From DATGKR01 sp035294565 (lineage in GTDB: Bacteria; Actinomycetota; Acidimicrobiia; Acidimicrobiales; Palsa-688), in NCBI GenBank assembly GCA_035294565.1, contig DATGKR010000066.1, forward strand, positions 1 through 21,007: a stretch of 21,007 nt of DNA, given 5' to 3'. Both the position numbers and the translations under genes were made by a program. Below the pieces are notes generated by a model. That model made no database searches. It was not told where the DNA came from and was given only the letters and a program-made list of their open reading frames with translations. Positions 7,436 through 14,976 of the stretch are shown here, in pieces (position 1 is the stretch's first letter; every line of letters begins with the position of its first letter).

Positions 7436-8707
7436 TCACCATTTCGCTTCGAGCCCGGCGGCGGTCGCCTCCTGCCACGGGACTCCCTCCTGCGTGATGA
7501 CCTCCGACGCCCGCACCCCCCGGGAGGCTGCGGGGTCGGTGCCCCTGAGCGGCTCGCCGCGCCTGACGCGGTCGGCGGCTTCGAGCAGCAGCCGGCGGGC
7601 CGCTAGGACGGCCCGGTCGGTCGTCCCCGGGTGCTCCTTGGTCCGGTCGCAGATAACCCCCATGCCTTCTTGAATGGCGTAGTCCTGGGTGTTGATGCCC
7701 TCGATCCCGGTGAAGGTCTTGTGCTTCTGCACGTCCCGGTCGATCAGGTAGTCGTTGCTGGCGTTTCGCCGCAAACGGTAGGTGCCGGGGATGAAGTCGT
7801 CGTGGCCCCGTCCGAACCTGTGCTCGTAGGCGTCCCACTGCTCGTCGGAGATCGGTGCCGTCTCGTCGGGGGCGTAAGCCCAGTTGTAGACCGCAGTGTT
7901 GAAGTCGTCGACGGGGACCCATAGGTGCCCTGCGATCGAGGGCATCGGCGAGGGGTTCCCGTAGAAGTCGATGAGGCTTCCCCGCATCTGCTGGAACGGC
8001 ATCACGAACTGGTAGGCGCGGATGTAGACACGCCCGCTTCCGATACGACGGACGCTCGCGTACCTGTAGCCGTAGTCGGTGTACTCCAGTTCCAGCTTTG
8101 GGTGGCCGTCGAGCACCCGGAGCTGGTTGGGGTTGGTGATGTCCAGATTGTGAAGGTACGAGGAGTGGGCGGTGTCGATGCCGCCTTCCAAGGCCTGGAG
8201 GAAGTTGCAGGCTTCGAGCGTCTTGGAGATGCGGAAGTGGGTCGGCGGAACGCGGAGCCACTCGTAGTCGGGCGGGGGCGGCGCCGACCCCGGCGGACCC
8301 ATGTAGGCCCAGACGAGCCCTCCGCCCTCCCACGTCGGGTAGGCCGTGATGCTCACGTGCTCCCTGAACCTGCTCGTCGGCGGCTCGGTGGGCAGGTCGA
8401 CGCAGGCGCCGGTACGGTCGAATTTCCAACCGTGGTAGACGCACCGCAGTCCGCACTCCTCGTTGCGCCCGAAGAACAACGGGGCCCGCCGGTGGGCGCA
8501 GAACGCCTCTACCAGACCCACCGTGCCGGTCGAGTCGCGAAAGGCCACCAGGTCCTCCCCGAGCAACCGGACCCGCACCGGTGGCCCGTCCGGCTCGGCG
8601 AGCTCGCCGGCCAGCGCGAAGGGCATCCAGTAGCGCCTGAAAACCTCGCCCATGTCCGTCCCGGGGTGGACCAGGCAGAGCCTTTCGTTCTCCTCCTTCG
8701 AGATCAT
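7436..8707 (-). CDS. Rieske non-heme iron oxygenase, phthalate 4,5-dioxygenase type
   Basis: This 423-residue oxygenase component binds a Rieske [2Fe-2S] cluster through C70-x-H72 and C89-x2-H92. Its catalytic mononuclear iron is held by H181 and H186 in EGGIDTAHSSYLH, with the bridging D178 and N168 just before. The spacing is identical to the plus-strand paralogue at 19209. The overall length and opening HPGTDMGEVFRRYW place it with the phthalate 4,5-dioxygenase oxygenase group. The start is an ATG with AGGAGG about 9 bases upstream. It is the first gene of the ring-cleavage operon and should hydroxylate the entry aromatic acid. No cognate flavin/ferredoxin reductase is in the window; electrons could come through the small ferredoxin at 18989 or a reductase elsewhere. 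Confidence 0.9.
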   Translation of the reverse strand: MISKEENERLCLVHPGTDMGEVFRRYWMPFALAGELAEPDGPPVRVRLLGEDLVAFRDSTGTVGLVEAFCAHRRAPLFFGRNEECGLRCVYHGWKFDRTGACVDLPTEPPTSRFREHVSITAYPTWEGGGLVWAYMGPPGSAPPPPDYEWLRVPPTHFRISKTLEACNFLQALEGGIDTAHSSYLHNLDITNPNQLRVLDGHPKLELEYTDYGYRYASVRRIGSGRVYIRAYQFVMPFQQMRGSLIDFYGNPSPMPSIAGHLWVPVDDFNTAVYNWAYAPDETAPISDEQWDAYEHRFGRGHDDFIPGTYRLRRNASNDYLIDRDVQKHKTFTGIEGINTQDYAIQEGMGVICDRTKEHPGTTDRAVLAARRLLLEAADRVRRGEPLRGTDPAASRGVRASEVITQEGVPWQEATAAGLEAKW

Positions 8708-8723
8708 CAGCCCCCCTCCTCTG

Positions 8724-8740
8724 AATGGGCTGGGCTTATA
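8724..8740 (-). promoter_or_regulatory. Promoter/operator-like motif before the ring-cleavage operon
   Basis: On the minus strand TATAAG-CCCAGCCCATT lies 17 bases before the ATG at 8707. It is identical at 15 of 17 positions to the motif in front of the methyltransferase gene (13641-13657). TATAAG or the overlapping TATTAT can serve as -10, and GTGACC lies 17 bases before TATTAT. The CAGCCCATT part would overlap the transcription start, a good site for a repressor. The first bases on the plus strand, AATGGGCTG, resemble the arm AATGGACTGACC of the palindrome at 18007-18037. Confidence 0.5.
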
Positions 8741-8762
8741 ATATCTGCTGGTTCGGTTCGGG

Positions 8763-10901
8763 TCACCCGGCAGATCCGAGCAACTCGATCGCTGCGAGCA
8801 CCTCCTCCGGGCCCACCCGCCCTGCTCCCCGTTCGAGGCCGGCGAGCTCGAAGGCGTAGCGGATGTCGGCGCCGCTGCGCCCCTCCGTAGCCGCGATAAC
8901 CGGCTCCCACGCCTCCGGACGCCACGGCCCGGCGCCGAAGCGAGCGTGGAGGACCTCGACTATGTCGCGCCTTTCGGCGTCGCCGGGCAGCCGCAGGCTG
9001 ACCCTGAGGCCGAGGCGGCCGGGGCGCAGCAGCGCCGGGTCGACCTGGTCCGGACGCGTGGTGGTACCGATGACCACCAGTCCCCCCGACGGGGGCGGGT
9101 TCTCCAATTCGGTGAGCAACTGCCCGACCACCCGCTGCGAGACCCGGGTCGGGTCGCCGCCGCTCACCTCCCGGCTGGGCGCCAGCACGTCGAGCTGGTC
9201 GAGCACCAGCACGACGGGCGCCGTTCGACGGGCCACCGAGAACGCCCGCCGTACACCCTCCTCCGACTCCCCGAGCCACTGCGAGTACAGCTCGGGGCCG
9301 CGGACCACCATCAGGTTGACGCCCAGATCGGAGGCCAGCGCGTTTGCCAGCGCCGACTTGCCCGTGCCCGGCGGCCCCTCGAGCAGGACCCCCACGACGG
9401 GGCCGCTGCGGCTCCGCAAGGCAAGGCGGCCTATGGCCCGAAGCTGTGCCTTGGCCGCGTCCACACCGCCCAGATCCGACATGCGGGCGGTGGACTCGGT
9501 GAGCAAGGATTGCCGGAGCGCCGCTGGACGCACCGCAACCAGAGCGGAACGCAGGTCCTCCTCCCCAACCACCACCGAAGTCGGGTCCACCTGCTTGGGG
9601 TCTTCACCGGCGCAGACGCGTCGCAACGCCGCCAGGGCCGCCTCGCGCGCCAGCTCCATCAGGTCGGCGCCCACGAAGCCGTGGGCCGCCCGGGCGACGT
9701 CTCCCACGGCCGCCGCCGCCGCTCGCGAAAGGGGCATCAGGCGCAGATGGACCCGCAGGATCCGCAGCCGCTCGCCGGCGGACGGGGTAGGGAAGTGCAG
9801 CTCCCGGTCGAAGCGACCCGGTCTGCGCAGCGCAGGGTCGAGGGCCTCGACCTGGTTGGTGGTTCCGATCACCACTACCCCTGCGGCGTCGCGCAGGCCG
9901 TCCATCAGCGCCAGCAGTTGGCCCACCGCCCGGGTGTCCGACAGCGTCGACGCCGTCCGACGCGACGGGGCGAGGGCGTCGATCTCGTCGACGAGGATCA
10001 CCGACGGCGCGGTGCGCTCCGCTTCGGAGAACAGGCGGCGCAGGTTCTCCTCCGTCTGGCCGCTGTAGCTGCCCACGACCTCCGGGCCGCTGATCCGGTA
10101 GAAGCGGGCTTCCACCTCGTTTGCCACGGCGCGCGCGGTCAGGGTCTTGCCGGTGCCGGGCGGCCCGCAGAACAGAACGCCGCGGGGTGCGGGGACGCCC
10201 AGCTTCTTGTAGACGTCGGGACGGACGAGCGGCAGCTCCACCAGCTCCCGGACGGCGGCGACCTGCGCCTCGAGGCCCCCCAGGTCGTCGAAGGCCGGCC
10301 CGCCCTCGGCCGAGACCGGACCTCCATGCGAGTGCTCGGCGAAGCCTCTGCCGTGCACCCGGCCCGCGTGCGGCTCGAGGAGCACGCTGGTGGCCGGGCC
10401 CAACACCGCCTCGGGCGGCTCTGAGCCGGTCACCCGCAGGCGGACCGCGTTGTCCGCTTCGAGGGTGGCGCCCGCCCGCACCGGCCAGCGTCCGGCGACC
10501 GCCTGGCGGACTGCGCCGTCGAGGAGGTCCCCCTCGGAGGGTCCGGCGAGGGTCACAGACGTGGCGTCGGGCAGGTCCGCCCGGATGATCGAGACAGGCT
10601 CGTAGGGGAAAGGCCGCAGGGCGGCCCGGGTGGCCGGGTCGAAGGCGACCGCTCCAGGCTGAGCGGCGTCCGAGAGGGCCACCCGGGCCAGTGCCGTTCG
10701 CCCCTCGAACGACAAACGCGCGACGGCCCCGTCTTCGAGGCCGAGATAGGCGGCCGTCTCGGGGCCCATCCGCACCGAGGGCCCGCACCCCGGCGGCACC
10801 GCCACGAGCGGATCGAACCACTGGACCGCGGAGGCCGGCTTCGCGGCTGCGTCCTTCCCAGCCCCGGCGGCCGGCAACTCGCTCTCAGAGGTCGTGGTCA
10901 C
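8763..10901 (-). CDS. CDC48/p97-like AAA ATPase with N-domain and two AAA modules
   Basis: This 712-residue protein follows CDC48 order: an N-terminal domain of about 180 residues, then two AAA modules. D1 (about 200-460) is complete: Walker A GPPGTGKT 246-253, Walker B with D305-E306, sensor-1 N349 in GTTNQ and Arg fingers R363/R366. D2 (about 475-705) keeps Walker A GPPGTGKS 509-516 and R629, but its Walker B ends D568-Q569 and its sensor-1 position is T615 (GTTTRP). The catalytic Glu and sensor Asn are thus both lost, so D2 probably binds ATP without hydrolysing it. Such ATPases remodel or unfold protein complexes. The GTG start at 10901 overlaps the epimerase stop, with GGAG 7 bases upstream. 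It is the last gene of its operon. A chaperone role for the nearby oxygenases or molybdenum enzyme is speculation. Confidence 0.88.
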   Translation of the reverse strand: MTTTSESELPAAGAGKDAAAKPASAVQWFDPLVAVPPGCGPSVRMGPETAAYLGLEDGAVARLSFEGRTALARVALSDAAQPGAVAFDPATRAALRPFPYEPVSIIRADLPDATSVTLAGPSEGDLLDGAVRQAVAGRWPVRAGATLEADNAVRLRVTGSEPPEAVLGPATSVLLEPHAGRVHGRGFAEHSHGGPVSAEGGPAFDDLGGLEAQVAAVRELVELPLVRPDVYKKLGVPAPRGVLFCGPPGTGKTLTARAVANEVEARFYRISGPEVVGSYSGQTEENLRRLFSEAERTAPSVILVDEIDALAPSRRTASTLSDTRAVGQLLALMDGLRDAAGVVVIGTTNQVEALDPALRRPGRFDRELHFPTPSAGERLRILRVHLRLMPLSRAAAAAVGDVARAAHGFVGADLMELAREAALAALRRVCAGEDPKQVDPTSVVVGEEDLRSALVAVRPAALRQSLLTESTARMSDLGGVDAAKAQLRAIGRLALRSRSGPVVGVLLEGPPGTGKSALANALASDLGVNLMVVRGPELYSQWLGESEEGVRRAFSVARRTAPVVLVLDQLDVLAPSREVSGGDPTRVSQRVVGQLLTELENPPPSGGLVVIGTTTRPDQVDPALLRPGRLGLRVSLRLPGDAERRDIVEVLHARFGAGPWRPEAWEPVIAATEGRSGADIRYAFELAGLERGAGRVGPEEVLAAIELLGSAG

Positions 10902-11823
10902 GCAGCCACTCCACGTACTCGGTTATGGCGTCATCGAGGCTGTAGCGGGGTTTGAACCCGAGCGCGGCAATAGACGCCAAGCTCATGTACCTCGACTCGT
11001 CGCCGCCGCTGTTGGGAGCGATCTCGGGCGGGCTCCAGCCCGGCACGGCCCGTGCCACGGCCGCTGTCACCTCGACGTCGGGCACGGCTCTGCCGCCGCC
11101 GAGGTTGTAGATCCGGTCACGAGAGCGGGCGAGGTGGACGAGTCGCAGCCCGGCGGCGCAGTCGGCGACGTAGATCAGGTCCGAGAGGTCGCTGCGGGAG
11201 CCGGGGACCGCGGGGCGTGGCGGGAGCACGGTGCCGGGTCGTACGGCGGAGTGGACCATGCGACTGGGCAGGTTGCTCAAGGTGTGGTAGAGCGGCCCGT
11301 AAACGACGCCGATCCTCACGCAGCAAAGGTCGGCTCCGGTGCGCTCGGCGTAGTGGAGCGCGAGAATCTCCTCGGCCTTCTTGAAAGCGGATGTGGCGCT
11401 CGGCGAGGTCACCGGCAGCGGGTCGTCCTCGGTCCAGGGCCCTTGGGCGGAGCCGGCGTACACCGCGACCGAGCTTGCGACCGTCACCCGGCCGACACCC
11501 AGCGCCCGGGCGGCCTCCAAGACGTTGCGGAGACCGCCGACGTTCACCTCGATCTCCCTGCCGACCGGGACGGCGCCCAGACCTGGAACGGCGAGGTGGA
11601 GCACGCTGGTGACCTTGTGCGAGGCCATGACCTCGAGAACGGAGAAGGGGTCGGAAACGTCCAGGTCCGCGACCTCGACCTGCCCGGACTGCAGGTACGG
11701 CTCGAGGAACTCCGGCGACCGGGAGCGGCGAAAGCGGGTCACGAGGACTCTCTCACCCGCGGCGGCCAGTTGCTCGGCCGTGTGCAGTCCTATGAACCCC
11801 ATGCCACCAGTGACCAGTATCAC
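10885..11823 (-). CDS. NAD-dependent epimerase/dehydratase (extended SDR) with altered catalytic Tyr
   Basis: This 312-residue extended short-chain dehydrogenase has the NAD(P)-binding motif TGGMGFIG at 5-12, DLDVSD at 53-58 and the catalytic-Ser region VASSVAVY around 117-118. In the expected Y-x3-K position the protein reads T144-S-A-F-K148-K149, so the usual Tyr appears to be Thr. The C-terminal half retains a YNLGGG block typical of sugar epimerases. The start is GTG at 11823, seven bases after the alcohol dehydrogenase stop, with GGGGTGA upstream. It overlaps the ATPase gene by 17 bases. It may act on a sugar nucleotide or on a hydroxy/keto intermediate, but the substrate is unknown and the missing Tyr makes standard epimerase chemistry uncertain. 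Confidence 0.82.
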   Translation of the reverse strand: MILVTGGMGFIGLHTAEQLAAAGERVLVTRFRRSRSPEFLEPYLQSGQVEVADLDVSDPFSVLEVMASHKVTSVLHLAVPGLGAVPVGREIEVNVGGLRNVLEAARALGVGRVTVASSVAVYAGSAQGPWTEDDPLPVTSPSATSAFKKAEEILALHYAERTGADLCCVRIGVVYGPLYHTLSNLPSRMVHSAVRPGTVLPPRPAVPGSRSDLSDLIYVADCAAGLRLVHLARSRDRIYNLGGGRAVPDVEVTAAVARAVPGWSPPEIAPNSGGDESRYMSLASIAALGFKPRYSLDDAITEYVEWLRDHDL

Positions 11824-11830
11824 GGCTGCT

Positions 11831-12916
11831 TCACCCCGCCCAGGGGTCGACGCTCACGTGCATCACCTCGCCGGCGGCTGTCCGGCCGATGGCCTCGTCC
11901 ACCTCCGACAACGGCAGCGTCCCTGCGGACAGCTCGCTGTAGGGTCGCCGGCCCGAGGCCAGAAGCTGGAGGGCCCACTCGACCGAAGCCCAGCTGTGGC
12001 CTCGCAGGCCCCGCACGCTGACCGCCCTGGTCCGCACGGCGTGCATGTCCACCTCGACGGGGCCCCGCCCGATGGCGCAGACCAACACCCCCTTCTTGCG
12101 CAGCAGGCTTAGCCCTTGGTTCAGCGTGGCGGCGCTGCCTGCTGCTGCGTCCACCACCAGGTCGGCCATTCGGCCGGCGGTGGCCTCGCTCACGACGTCG
12201 ACCACTGATTCGCGTTCGGCGTCGATGGTTACGTCGGCTCCGAGCAGGGAGGCCATCTTCAGCCTGCCCTCGTCGCGCGACAGGCCGACGCTGATCACGA
12301 GGTCGGCGCCGGCTTCCTTAGCGGCGACGACGCAGGCCAGGCCCTGCTGGCCAGGGCCGATAACCACCGCCGTCCGCCCAGGCCCGGCACCGCCCTCGTG
12401 AACCACCCACTCGAAACCGTTGGACAGCGGCAGGGCGAGAGGCGCGTGGTGAGCAGCCACCCCTGGTGGGACCCGGTGGAAGACCATCCTCGGGTGAAGG
12501 TAGAGGTATTGGCCGTACCCTCCCCAAAGCGCCGGCTCGACAGCGACGGGCGTCATCCCGTAGCGGAGAACGGTCCGACCGAGATGCAAGTCGGTGGAGT
12601 CGCAAAGCCGGAAGTCGCCCGTGCGGCACCAGGCGCAGTGGCCGCACGGGAGGTATTCCTCGAGCAGGAGCCGTTCCCCTTCGGCCAGGCCCCACCGGTC
12701 CGCCGCCTCCGGGCTCAGGCGGTCCACCGTGCCGACTATCTCGTGGCCGAGGATCGTGGGCCCTTCCGTTCGGGTCTGCAGGTGGGCGTCGCTGCCGCAG
12801 ACGCCGGTCGCCTCGACCCGGAGCCATCCGGCTCCGGGGGAAGGGTCGGGGACGTCGAACTCCTGGACGGAGGTGCTTCCGGGGCCGTCGGACACGGCGG
12901 CCAAGGCGGTCGTCAA
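11831..12916 (-). CDS. Zinc-dependent medium-chain alcohol dehydrogenase
   Basis: This 361-residue MDR-family enzyme carries the catalytic-zinc residues C40 (GVCGSD) and H58-E59 (GHE) and a complete structural-zinc lobe C91, C94, C97 and C105. The cofactor-binding glycines appear as VVIGPGQQG. The family oxidises alcohols or reduces aldehydes with NAD(P). The start is taken as TTG at 12916, with GGGGGA about 9 bases upstream and 16 bases after the methyltransferase stop; TTG at codon 5 and GTG at codon 8 are weaker alternatives. It lies between the methyltransferase and epimerase genes in one operon. Threonine/sorbitol-dehydrogenase-like and benzyl-alcohol-type substrates both remain possible. 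Confidence 0.88.
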   Translation of the reverse strand: MTTALAAVSDGPGSTSVQEFDVPDPSPGAGWLRVEATGVCGSDAHLQTRTEGPTILGHEIVGTVDRLSPEAADRWGLAEGERLLLEEYLPCGHCAWCRTGDFRLCDSTDLHLGRTVLRYGMTPVAVEPALWGGYGQYLYLHPRMVFHRVPPGVAAHHAPLALPLSNGFEWVVHEGGAGPGRTAVVIGPGQQGLACVVAAKEAGADLVISVGLSRDEGRLKMASLLGADVTIDAERESVVDVVSEATAGRMADLVVDAAAGSAATLNQGLSLLRKKGVLVCAIGRGPVEVDMHAVRTRAVSVRGLRGHSWASVEWALQLLASGRRPYSELSAGTLPLSEVDEAIGRTAAGEVMHVSVDPWAG

Positions 12917-12932
12917 AAACGTCGTCCCCCGG

Positions 12933-13616
12933 TCACGAGCCCTTCCGGCCCATGAACAGACACGTGTAGAACGCCCTCCAGACGATCTCTACGTCGGTGA
13001 TCCCGGCGAGGCGGAAGCCGTCGAGGTGGTCCTCGACGCTGGTGAGGGGATAGTTGTGGTGGTGGGGCTTCTCGGTGCCCGCGTTGGCGGCGAAGCGGGG
13101 GCGAACGGCTCTCAGCCGCTTGTCCCACACGTCGGCCGGGCCGACGTGGTCCAAGTTGACCAGCCAACCGCCCGGGAGCAGCAACGAAGCCGCCTCGGCG
13201 TAGAAGGCGTGGAGACCCTCCCGATCCAGATGGTGCGCCGCTCGCGAGGTCAGAATCACGTCGACGCCGGAGGGGATGTCGCATCCGGCCAGGTCCGTCA
13301 TGTCACCGGGCTTGAAGTCCACACGGTCGCCGAACCGACCCAGGCGCTCCCGCGCGTGGGCCTGCATGCTGTCGGAAGCGTCCTGCCATATCCCCCTGGC
13401 CTCGGGAAGCTCGTCGAGGAACGCAGCCAGGAAGGTCCCCGGTCCAGATGCGATGTCCACGACCACGGCGCTCTGCGGCCGGTCGTGGTGGACCACGGCG
13501 GCCGCGATGGCCCTCGGCAGCTCTAGAAGATCTATCCGATCGTCGCGCTCGACCCACGCGTTGGCGTAGTCGGCACGCCGCCAGGCTTCGGCTGCCATCT
13601 GTCCTTGGCTCGTCAT
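12933..13616 (-). CDS. Class I SAM-dependent methyltransferase
   Basis: This protein of about 227 residues has the Rossmann motif I VVDIASGPGTFLA near residue 52, an acidic residue following the next strand (WQDAS), a GDMTDLA motif and the later strand VDVILTSRAAHH, as in small-molecule methyltransferases. The purine-rich site GAGGGGG directly touches the ATG at 13622, leaving no spacing. The in-frame ATG at 13616 has 6 bases of spacing and is preferred; the difference is two residues. It is the first gene of the operon that continues with alcohol dehydrogenase, epimerase and AAA ATPase. The substrate is not evident; O-methylation of a phenolic or carboxylic intermediate is one option. Confidence 0.85.
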   Translation of the reverse strand: MTSQGQMAAEAWRRADYANAWVERDDRIDLLELPRAIAAAVVHHDRPQSAVVVDIASGPGTFLAAFLDELPEARGIWQDASDSMQAHARERLGRFGDRVDFKPGDMTDLAGCDIPSGVDVILTSRAAHHLDREGLHAFYAEAASLLLPGGWLVNLDHVGPADVWDKRLRAVRPRFAANAGTEKPHHHNYPLTSVEDHLDGFRLAGITDVEIVWRAFYTCLFMGRKGS

Positions 13617-13640
13617 CACCATCCCCCTCTGCTTATGTCT

Positions 13641-13657
13641 AATGGGCTGATCTTATA
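13641..13657 (-). promoter_or_regulatory. Promoter/operator-like motif before the methyltransferase operon
   Basis: On the minus strand TGGTATAAG forms an extended -10 (TGn-TATAAG) and is followed by ATCAGCCCATT. The plus-strand reading AATGGGCTGATCTTATA matches the ring-cleavage operon motif at 8724-8740 at 15 of 17 positions. Its first 12 bases match the arm of the 18007-18037 palindrome at 10 of 12. It overlaps the TAA stop of the FAD-subunit gene, so the methyltransferase operon probably has its own promoter despite the short gap. Confidence 0.5.
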
Positions 13658-14540
13658 CCACCGGGTAGCGGCCAAGAAGCGGCCCCCCGCCGGCTATGGC
13701 GGCGGCTACCGCCCGCCTGGCCCAGACCCCCGCAACCAGCCGCTTGTACCGCTCCGTGCCGCGGTGGTCGCCAATGACGGGTATCTCGTTCGCTGCTGCC
13801 GTCTCGACGGCTGCGAGGTCGATGTCGGTGGCGGGCAGCTGGCGGATCGCGGCGGCGGTGTGTTCGAGCAGCGTCGCCCGTCCGGCGCATCCACCCGCCG
13901 CCAGGCGGGCCCCGGCCACCGTGCCGTCCGGCTCCAGTTCGAGCTGGACGGCGATGCCTATCGTGGGGTAGTCGTCCTCGCTCGCCGGGTTGAACCGGGC
14001 ATAGACCTGCCGGAAAACGGTGTCCGCCGGGACCTCGACAGCCGTGATCACCTCCCCGGCGAGCAGGGAGGTCTCGTAGAAGCCGACCAGCAGCTCGTCT
14101 AGGGGCACCCGTCGTTCACCGCTGGGACCCGCGACGACGCAGACGGCTCCGGCACTCAGCAGCACTGGTGTCAGATCCTGGCGGGGGTCGGCATGGGCGA
14201 GGTGGCCGCCGATGGTCGCCACGGCGCGAACCCGGGGGTTGGCGGCCACCCCCGCGGCGGCGGCGAGAGCGGGGAGCAGCCGGCGGATGGTCGCCGAGGC
14301 GGCGATGTCGGCGAGCGTGGCTCCCGCCGCGATCCGCACGCCGGTGCTGCCGGCGGCGATGGCGCCCCACTCGGGGACGCGGCCGAGCCAGACGAGCCGC
14401 GAGGGGACGAGGAGCCCTTCTCTAATCATCGGGGACAGGGCGGTCGCGCCGCCGATCGGGACGGCGTCGCCGTCGGCGCCCAGGATCGCGACCGCTTCTT
14501 CGACGCTGCGGGGTGCGAGGAACTCAGTCACGGCCGACAT
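13653..14540 (-). CDS. FAD-binding subunit of molybdenum hydroxylase (CoxM/XdhB type)
   Basis: This 295-residue protein is the medium, FAD-binding subunit of a xanthine-oxidase-family enzyme. The two flavin-binding segments are visible: PIGGATAL at 28-35 and TIGGHLAHADPRQD at 109-122. The length is normal for CoxM-type subunits (about 290). It passes electrons from the [2Fe-2S] subunit to the external acceptor. The ATG at 14540 overlaps the end of the small-subunit gene by 17 bases and is preceded by GGTGA; a GTG three codons further in is an alternative. It is last in the SDR-large-small-medium order. Its TAA lies inside the next operon's promoter motif. Confidence 0.9.
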   Translation of the reverse strand: MSAVTEFLAPRSVEEAVAILGADGDAVPIGGATALSPMIREGLLVPSRLVWLGRVPEWGAIAAGSTGVRIAAGATLADIAASATIRRLLPALAAAAGVAANPRVRAVATIGGHLAHADPRQDLTPVLLSAGAVCVVAGPSGERRVPLDELLVGFYETSLLAGEVITAVEVPADTVFRQVYARFNPASEDDYPTIGIAVQLELEPDGTVAGARLAAGGCAGRATLLEHTAAAIRQLPATDIDLAAVETAAANEIPVIGDHRGTERYKRLVAGVWARRAVAAAIAGGGPLLGRYPVV

Positions 14541-14976
14541 AGCGCTTCACCGCCTCGACGATCGTTCCGTACCCGGTGCACCGGCAAAGATTCCCCGACA
14601 TCCAGGTCCGGATCTCCTCTTCGGTGGGATCAGGGTTGTGCCTGCGAAGAGCGGCGGCCGCCACCACCTGGCCGGGAGTGCAGATCCCGCACTGCATCCC
14701 CTCGCATTCCACGAACGCTTCGATCAGGTCGGGATCCTTGGCGGCCAGGCCCTCCACCGTCCAGACCTCGGCGCCGTCGGCCATTCCGGCCAGATAGAGG
14801 CAGGAACTGACCGGGTTGCCGTCGACGAGGACGCTGCAAGCGCCGCAGACGCCGACGCCGCACCCCTCCTTGGTCCCCGTCAGCCCGAACTGTTCCCTGA
14901 GGACGTCCAGGACTTGGGAGTCGCCCTCCACGTCGGCGGAGGCCTGCTCCCCGTTCAGGGTCAACGCGATCTTCAC
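14524..14976 (-). CDS. [2Fe-2S] small subunit of molybdenum hydroxylase (CoxS/XdhC type)
   Basis: This 150-residue protein carries both iron-sulfur clusters of the family. The plant-ferredoxin-type cluster is bound by C39, C44, C47 and C59 (GCGVGVCGAC...C). The second, helical-domain cluster is bound by C96, C99, C131 and C133 (CGIC...CRC). All eight ligands are present and the length is typical. The start is GTG at 14976, giving a 4-base GTGA overlap with the stop of the large subunit. A longer open frame upstream is an antisense-of-frame extension inside the large-subunit gene. It links the molybdenum site to the FAD subunit. Confidence 0.93.
   Translation of the reverse strand: MKIALTLNGEQASADVEGDSQVLDVLREQFGLTGTKEGCGVGVCGACSVLVDGNPVSSCLYLAGMADGAEVWTVEGLAAKDPDLIEAFVECEGMQCGICTPGQVVAAAALRRHNPDPTEEEIRTWMSGNLCRCTGYGTIVEAVKRYVGRD

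Noticed and set aside
8763..10901. CoxD/MoxR-type chaperone of molybdenum hydroxylases
   Set aside because: The protein has an N-domain and two AAA modules of CDC48 type rather than a single MoxR module.
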